The notes under the pieces: model-generated
Told to the model about the DNA's origin: nothing
Seen by the model: the letters and a program-made list of their open reading frames with translations, nothing else
The model's database searches: none
Position numbers and translations under genes: made by a program
Part shown: positions 5,235 to 9,199 of the stretch, in pieces
Layout of the letters: every line of letters starts with the position of its first letter
Numbering within the stretch: position 1 is the stretch's first letter
Assembly: GCA_016297775.1 (NCBI GenBank)
Contig: JAEDGA010000049.1
Span: 1-9,199, forward strand
DNA length: 9,199 nt
Source of the DNA: Candidatus Methanomethylophilaceae archaeon
GTDB lineage: Archaea; Thermoplasmatota; Thermoplasmata; Methanomassiliicoccales; Methanomethylophilaceae
Direction of reading: 5' to 3'

Positions 5235-6399
5235 CGAATGCAATAGACAGCGTGTACTGGGTCATAGGTTCTGCGCAATATGCGGTTCGGACCTTTCGAA
5301 ACCCAACGATTCGGAACCGTGTCCCTACTGCGGACTTTACAAGGAGAATGGGGAGAGATTCTGCGGAGTATGCGGATACGATCTGTCATCCATCGGAACC
5401 CACATCGGATGCGCCGAATGTGAAGAATCCTTACGGAAAGGGTACGGATTCTGCAGAGGCTGCGGAAGGAAGCTGCCCGGGAAGGAGAGCAGAAGACTGA
5501 GACCCACCACGGCGATGGCGGGCATCGTCATGTTCGCCATACTGTCCGTATTGGCAGTGGAACTCGTGACCGGATACGTGAAACTCCCGTTTGTCCTGGA
5601 CAGACTCTACGATCTGTCCTATCCCATCTACATCATCACCCCTGCGATCACGGATCTTTTCGATATAGGCGGAATACTGCTACAGACGTTGTTCGTCGCA
5701 GAACTGATCATCGTCACCGTATCGATAGGGTATATGGTGTACAGAACATATTCTTCATTCGGATCATCCAAGAAGGACTACGAATCCATAAGGGATACAC
5801 CCCTCTTCGACATGGCGTTGCTCAACGGCCTCCTGTTGGTATTCCAGGTGGCATACGTGATGATCTGCATGAGACTGGGAATATCGTTGGATTCGATAGA
5901 ATTTGATGATGTGGCAAAGAGCATGTTCTCCCTGATGCACGCATCCGTCTATGAGGAATTCCTATGTCGTATCTGCATGCTGGGTCTTCCCATCGCCTTC
6001 GTCATGATACTCACTGGAAGGAATGATGTTCCTGCATACAGATACCTCCTCGGCGGATTCGGATTCGAGAGATGGATGATTGTCTTTGTTATATTCTCGG
6101 CCGTGATGTTCGGTGCCGGCCACCTGACCAACTGGGGAACATGGAAGTTCATACCTACATTCCTCTTCGGACTTCTGACGGCATACCTGTTCATAAGATA
6201 CGGCGTATACGCATCCATCACGTTGCATTTCCTCACGGATTACAACAGTGCGGGAGAATGGCTCACCGGCGATCCCAACCTCACGATAGCTCTCATTCTC
6301 CTGATCGCAAGCCTGCTGGCACTTAGCTCCGTACCACATTACGTCAGGAAGCTGAAAGGCTTCGCATGCAATATGGTATCATCCCAGAAGAGAGGTTAA
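5224..6399 (+). CDS. Membrane CPBP (CAAX/Abi) protease with three N-terminal zinc ribbons
   Basis: A 391-residue fusion. Residues 1-85 hold three zinc ribbons, each CxxC-x10-CxxC: C3/C6/C17/C20, C33/C36/C47/C50 and C63/C66/C77/C80, with an exact 30-residue period. A basic linker (86-95, KESRRLR) leads to about eight hydrophobic segments, including 98-116, 150-173, 198-220, 253-264, 284-299, 308-325 and 353-371. The glutamic intramembrane protease (CPBP/Rce1-like) motifs are present: EEFLCR at 244-249 (EExxxR), F296-x3-H300, and H335-x3-D339, with Asp where Asn is common. The ribbons should face the cytoplasm. Relatives cleave prenylated or leaderless peptides or act in bacteriocin immunity; the substrate here is unknown. 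An SD-like GGAGA precedes ATG 5224, and the start lies inside the preceding gene. Confidence 0.85.
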   Translation: MPCDECNRQRVLGHRFCAICGSDLSKPNDSEPCPYCGLYKENGERFCGVCGYDLSSIGTHIGCAECEESLRKGYGFCRGCGRKLPGKESRRLRPTTAMAGIVMFAILSVLAVELVTGYVKLPFVLDRLYDLSYPIYIITPAITDLFDIGGILLQTLFVAELIIVTVSIGYMVYRTYSSFGSSKKDYESIRDTPLFDMALLNGLLLVFQVAYVMICMRLGISLDSIEFDDVAKSMFSLMHASVYEEFLCRICMLGLPIAFVMILTGRNDVPAYRYLLGGFGFERWMIVFVIFSAVMFGAGHLTNWGTWKFIPTFLFGLLTAYLFIRYGVYASITLHFLTDYNSAGEWLTGDPNLTIALILLIASLLALSSVPHYVRKLKGFACNMVSSQKRG

Positions 6400-7137
6400 C
6401 CTGTCCAAGGAATCTACGGCGGAATCCAGACTGCGGGACTCGATGATGTAGTTGCCTCTGTAATTACCCAGTTTCTTCAACACGTGTTCGAAATCGATGG
6501 TACCTTCACCGATGGTGCTGTGCTGATCGGACGTACCGTCGTTGTCATGTATGTGGATGTTGACGAACCTGTCCCCCAACGAATCTATGATGTCGTCGAT
6601 CTGGCCGGTGGTGTTGGCATGACCTATGTCGAAACATATGGGCATATTGGTCCCCTCGACAAGCTCCGACATCTCCCCCGCGGTATGACCCAGCATGAAT
6701 GGCATCGAAGGCATGTTCTCCACCGCCAGGATGACACCATATTCCTCGGATATCCTGTCGAGTGTCCTGATGGATCTCTTGGCGTTGAAGATGGCCCTAT
6801 CCTCCATATCGGGAACGGCCAAGGAATACAATCCCGGATGGAACGTGACGGTACGCATACCCATGTTCACGGCGTACTCCACCATGTTCAATATCTCGGT
6901 GACGGATGTCTCTCTGACCCTTTCGTTGAGCGATGCGATGTTTATGTCACAGATGGGTGCGTGTATGGAGAAGGTCATATCGTAATTCTCCATCACCATA
7001 GCCAATCCGGGTGCGATGACCGGAAGATGATGTTCCGCCTCGGAGAAGATCTCCCAATGTTTGAAGAACTTGGACACACCCTCGATGACATCCTCGAAAG
7101 GATATGCGGAGAATGAGGTGGATGACACCCCGATCAT
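6379..7137 (-). CDS. Sugar phosphate isomerase/epimerase-like TIM-barrel protein (AP_endonuc_2 fold)
   Basis: A 252-residue cytosolic TIM barrel of the xylose isomerase-like / endonuclease IV superfamily. Metal-ligand candidates fall in the expected order: H59 (SIHAP), H100 (FHPG), E140 (AVENMP), D170 and H173 (FDIGHAN), H197 (HIHDND), D204 and H206 (SDQHSTIGEG), and E233 (IIES). By eye they line up with the nine ligands of E. coli endonuclease IV, but the HDNDGTSDQH..GEG form is also usual in archaeal proteins annotated as sugar phosphate isomerases, and the substrate cannot be told. The start ATG at 7137 follows GAGGAGGTG by 6 nt and overlaps the UPF0201 stop by 4 nt, so translation is coupled. 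The 3' end overlaps the oppositely oriented protease gene by 21 nt. Confidence 0.85.
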   Translation of the reverse strand: MIGVSSTSFSAYPFEDVIEGVSKFFKHWEIFSEAEHHLPVIAPGLAMVMENYDMTFSIHAPICDINIASLNERVRETSVTEILNMVEYAVNMGMRTVTFHPGLYSLAVPDMEDRAIFNAKRSIRTLDRISEEYGVILAVENMPSMPFMLGHTAGEMSELVEGTNMPICFDIGHANTTGQIDDIIDSLGDRFVNIHIHDNDGTSDQHSTIGEGTIDFEHVLKKLGNYRGNYIIESRSLDSAVDSLDRLTSLLG

Positions 7138-7526
7138 CTCAACACCTCCTCGCCGTCCACGGTCTCCGGGGCGACCTTATCGATCAACCCAATGATATCA
7201 TCATCCTCAATGGTCACCTTTATCGTACCGAGGATTGCCTTAGGCTCTATGAAGGACACTTTGCCCATATAGGCCACCTGTTTGTTCAGGTGCAATACTA
7301 TCCTGTTCTGCCCCTTGCGTCCGCGCATCATCACGGAGCGGGTGGCATCGAGGATCTTCTGTTTGCGGATCCAATATGCCAGATTGTCCAATGAATCGCA
7401 AGTGGCTACATAGCCGTCATCGTTCTCCCCCACGACCGCATCGGGGAATATCCGCTCGATGGCAGCCCTAACCTTATCTGGATCCTCGCTGGGGAATACC
7501 GGACAGACTATGTTGACAGTGGTCAT
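7134..7526 (-). CDS. UPF0201 (DUF54) RNA-binding-like protein
   Basis: A 130-residue archaea-specific conserved protein, first gene of a two-gene leftward operon. The MTTVNIVCPVFPSEDPDKVR start, the RKQKILDATRSVM helix (54-66) and the ILGTIKVTIEDDDIIGLIDKVAP end (98-120) fit the UPF0201 family, whose structure recalls ribosomal protein L5-type RNA-binding folds; its cellular role is not established. The frame is open up to 7709, but the start at 7526 is chosen because the family begins here and GGGAGAT (7541-7535) lies 8 nt upstream. The gene is divergent from the PolD small subunit gene across a 142-nt region. Confidence 0.85.
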   Translation of the reverse strand: MTTVNIVCPVFPSEDPDKVRAAIERIFPDAVVGENDDGYVATCDSLDNLAYWIRKQKILDATRSVMMRGRKGQNRIVLHLNKQVAYMGKVSFIEPKAILGTIKVTIEDDDIIGLIDKVAPETVDGEEVLR

Positions 7527-7534
7527 AGTGAGTA

Positions 7535-7541
7535 ATCTCCC
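7535..7541 (-). promoter_or_regulatory. Ribosome-binding site of the UPF0201 gene
   Basis: Reads GGGAGAT on the minus strand, 8 nt from the ATG at 7526, and decides that start against longer in-frame alternatives. A TATA-like GTTATACC at 7546-7553 is too close to give a transcript that includes this site, so the working promoter probably lies further upstream. Confidence 0.5.
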
Positions 7542-7581
7542 AAAAGGTATAACATGGTTCCCATGGACCTCACAGCAGAGG

Positions 7582-7604
7582 ATAGGGACTGGCACAATCC
7601 CTGT
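7582..7604. repeat. Short inverted repeat in the divergent region
   Basis: AGGGA (7584-7588) pairs with TCCCT (7598-7602) around a 9-nt loop and extends by a T-G and an A-T pair to a 7-bp stem. A second, nested pair is TCACAG (7570-7575) with CTGTGA (7601-7606). It could be an operator or a leader hairpin of the leftward operon; it could also be chance. Confidence 0.25.
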
Positions 7605-7636
7605 GATGTGTTCAACATACCCTCGTACGAACGATA

Positions 7637-7644
7637 AGTATATT
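7637..7644 (+). promoter_or_regulatory. TATA box of the DP1 gene
   Basis: AGTATATT is centred about 28 nt before the ATG at 7669, and no ribosome-binding site precedes that ATG, which points to a leaderless mRNA. The minus strand (AATATACT) is also TATA-like and may serve the leftward operon. Confidence 0.5.
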
Positions 7645-7668
7645 CCCAACCTCCACAAGTACAGTACG

Positions 7669-9135
7669 ATGAGAGAGGAGATACTGTCGGCCGTACAGAG
7701 AAGGAACATGTTCCTCGCACCCGATGCTTACAGACTGGTGGAGGAGAACAACGAGCCGATGGCTTTCATCAACAGTATCCTGAATGCGATGAAGGATAAT
7801 CAGATCTTCATCACCAAACAGGATGTCCTCGACTTCATGTGCGGTGACAAGGGTACGATGAGCGAGGAGAAATACATCAAACCCGTCGTCAAACGCTGTT
7901 CCGACATCCATGTCGTCGATAATTCCGATATCACCGGAAAATCCACCTGCACCGGCGTCATGAAGGATTTCTCCAAGTACTTTCAGGATCGTTACAGAAC
8001 GCTAAAGAGGATAATAGAATCCAACAAGCGTTTCGGACAGTCCATACCTCTGGCCAAGGCCCTGACCTATGACAGGGAGGTCCATGTCGTTGGAATAATA
8101 TATTCCAAGACCAACTACGACAACAAGAGCATCGGTCTGAAGATAGAGGACGATCAGGGCACCATATGCAATGCATACATACCCGCGGACTGTCCCGCGG
8201 CCAAGGACATATTCGTCGAGGACCAGGTCATCGGTATCATCGGAGTTCCCAGAAGGAACAGCAAGGGCAAGAACGACAGACAGCCCGTAGCCTCCATCAC
8301 CGTAAGGGAGATCATCAATCCGGATGTACCGGAGATGAACAAATGGATCCCTTCGGATTCCACATCCACGGTTGCATTCCTTTCGGATGTCCACATAGGA
8401 AGCACCACGTTCCTCGAGAAGAGCTGGAAGAAGATGATCCGTTGGATGAAGGACAACTCGGAGGGTATGGATCTCAATTACATCGTATTTCCGGGCGATG
8501 TCGTGGACGGTATCGGAATATTCCCCGACCAGGAGAAGGAACTCAATATAGCGGATATCTACAAACAGTATGAGACCCTGGCAGAATACCTCAAGGACAT
8601 CCCCGATCACATAAAGATGGTCGTACATCCCGGTAACCACGATGCCGTACGTCCCGCGGAACCTCAGCCTGCACTGAACAAGATCTTCACTGGAACATTC
8701 GATTCCAACGTCATACTTTCCGGTAACCCGGTGTACGTGGAGGCAGAGGGCAGGAAGATCCTGACCTATCACGGAAGGAGCATAGATGATTGGGTCTCCA
8801 ACGTCCAGCAGCTCACATATAACGACCCCATAGCCGTCATGAAGCAGATGATGACCATGAGGCATCTTGCCCCGCTGTACGGTCAGAAGACCGCTCTGGC
8901 GCCCGAGGAGAAGGACTACATGGTCATCAACACGGTCCCCGACATATTCGTCTCGGGACACGTTCACGGAGCCGGATACCTCAATTACAGAGGCGTCAGG
9001 ATGATCAATGCGTCCACATGGCAGGATCAGACCGATTACCAGAAGAACCATAACTTCAACCCGGAACCAGCAATAATGCCGGTGGTACACCTCGGTAATG
9101 GTACCGTCAAGATGATGAATTTCAGGAACGCCTGA
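7669..9135 (+). CDS. polB: DNA polymerase D small subunit DP1 (3'-5' exonuclease subunit)
   Basis: A 488-residue subunit of the euryarchaeal replicative polymerase PolD; it proofreads and binds the large subunit DP2, which is not in this window. The N-terminal helical region (1-80) precedes a variable linker, an OB fold at about 135-215 (VHVVGIIYSKTN..., LKIEDDQGTICNAYIP) and the Mre11-like phosphoesterase domain (about 234-488). Metal-binding motifs are complete: D240-x-H242, GD276-277 (with D280), GNHD 322-325, H368 (TYHGRS) and GHVH 430-433, so proofreading activity is expected. The frame extends upstream to 7459, but residues before MREEIL lack family character and overlap the divergent UPF0201 gene. 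A TATA box at the right distance supports ATG 7669. Confidence 0.95.
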   Translation: MREEILSAVQRRNMFLAPDAYRLVEENNEPMAFINSILNAMKDNQIFITKQDVLDFMCGDKGTMSEEKYIKPVVKRCSDIHVVDNSDITGKSTCTGVMKDFSKYFQDRYRTLKRIIESNKRFGQSIPLAKALTYDREVHVVGIIYSKTNYDNKSIGLKIEDDQGTICNAYIPADCPAAKDIFVEDQVIGIIGVPRRNSKGKNDRQPVASITVREIINPDVPEMNKWIPSDSTSTVAFLSDVHIGSTTFLEKSWKKMIRWMKDNSEGMDLNYIVFPGDVVDGIGIFPDQEKELNIADIYKQYETLAEYLKDIPDHIKMVVHPGNHDAVRPAEPQPALNKIFTGTFDSNVILSGNPVYVEAEGRKILTYHGRSIDDWVSNVQQLTYNDPIAVMKQMMTMRHLAPLYGQKTALAPEEKDYMVINTVPDIFVSGHVHGAGYLNYRGVRMINASTWQDQTDYQKNHNFNPEPAIMPVVHLGNGTVKMMNFRNA

Positions 9136-9138
9136 ACG

Positions 9139-9153
9139 TTCTCTCTTTTACTT
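9139..9153 (+). terminator. T-rich transcription end after the DP1 gene
   Basis: TTCTCTCTTTTACTT begins 4 nt after the stop, with no hairpin. Pyrimidine- and T-rich runs are the usual archaeal terminator. The remaining 46 nt to the window edge are AT-rich, with a second T5 at 9180-9185, and hold no recognisable gene. Confidence 0.4.
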
Positions 9154-9199
9154 GGAAAAAACGAGCGGCATTACGTGATGTTTTTGCATCTTGTTTATA

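Noticed and set aside
7600..7625. C-box-like GTGATGT suggesting a C/D box sRNA, also at 9175-9181
   Set aside because: No matching D box (CTGA) at a proper distance and no flanking terminal stem in either place.
7459..7668. N-terminal extension of the DP1 frame
   Set aside because: It overlaps the divergent UPF0201 gene and does not look like DP1; the TATA spacing favours ATG 7669.
1..9199. CRISPR arrays, insertion sequences, tRNA or rRNA genes
   Set aside because: No regularly spaced repeats, transposase motifs, terminal inverted repeats or tRNA T-arm pattern were seen.

Overview
The window looks like chromosomal DNA of a euryarchaeon of the Thermoplasmata, most likely a Methanomassiliicoccales-type methanogen lineage. 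The reasons are a PolD small subunit (DP1), a VAT/Cdc48-type double AAA+ ATPase, a Phr-like heat-shock regulator, a UPF0201 protein, archaeal TATA elements at leaderless distance from start codons, and GGAGG Shine-Dalgarno sites inside operons. The lineage is inferred from gene content and sequence style; no search was run.

Layout. (1) Positions 1-55, minus strand: the first 18 codons of an AAA-ATPase/PD-(D/E)XK family protein running off the left edge. (2) Positions 56-296: an AT-rich divergent control region with a TATA box for each direction and a perfect 8+3+8 inverted repeat that should lie at the start of the rightward transcript. (3) Positions 297-3561, plus strand: an apparent proteostasis operon of a Phr-like winged-helix regulator, Cdc48/VAT unfoldase and Hsp20, closed by two GC-rich hairpins. 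(4) Positions 3667-6399, plus strand: an overlapping three-gene operon of a conserved archaeal HTH regulator, an unknown protein with a faint TraB-like pattern, and a membrane CPBP-type protease carrying three exactly repeated zinc ribbons. (5) Positions 6379-7526, minus strand: a sugar-phosphate isomerase-like TIM barrel and a UPF0201 protein, overlapping by 4 nt with each other and by 21 nt tail-to-tail with the protease gene. (6) Positions 7669-9135, plus strand: the DNA polymerase D small subunit, apparently leaderless, followed by a T-rich stretch.

How the genes work together. The Phr-like regulator beside cdc48 and hsp20 recalls the Phr regulon of Pyrococcus, in which Phr controls an AAA+ ATPase gene, hsp20 and itself; here all three appear to be one transcript under a single palindromic operator. 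The second operon (regulator, unknown protein, zinc-ribbon membrane protease) is the least understood part and the best candidate for an undescribed module. The rest are housekeeping genes.
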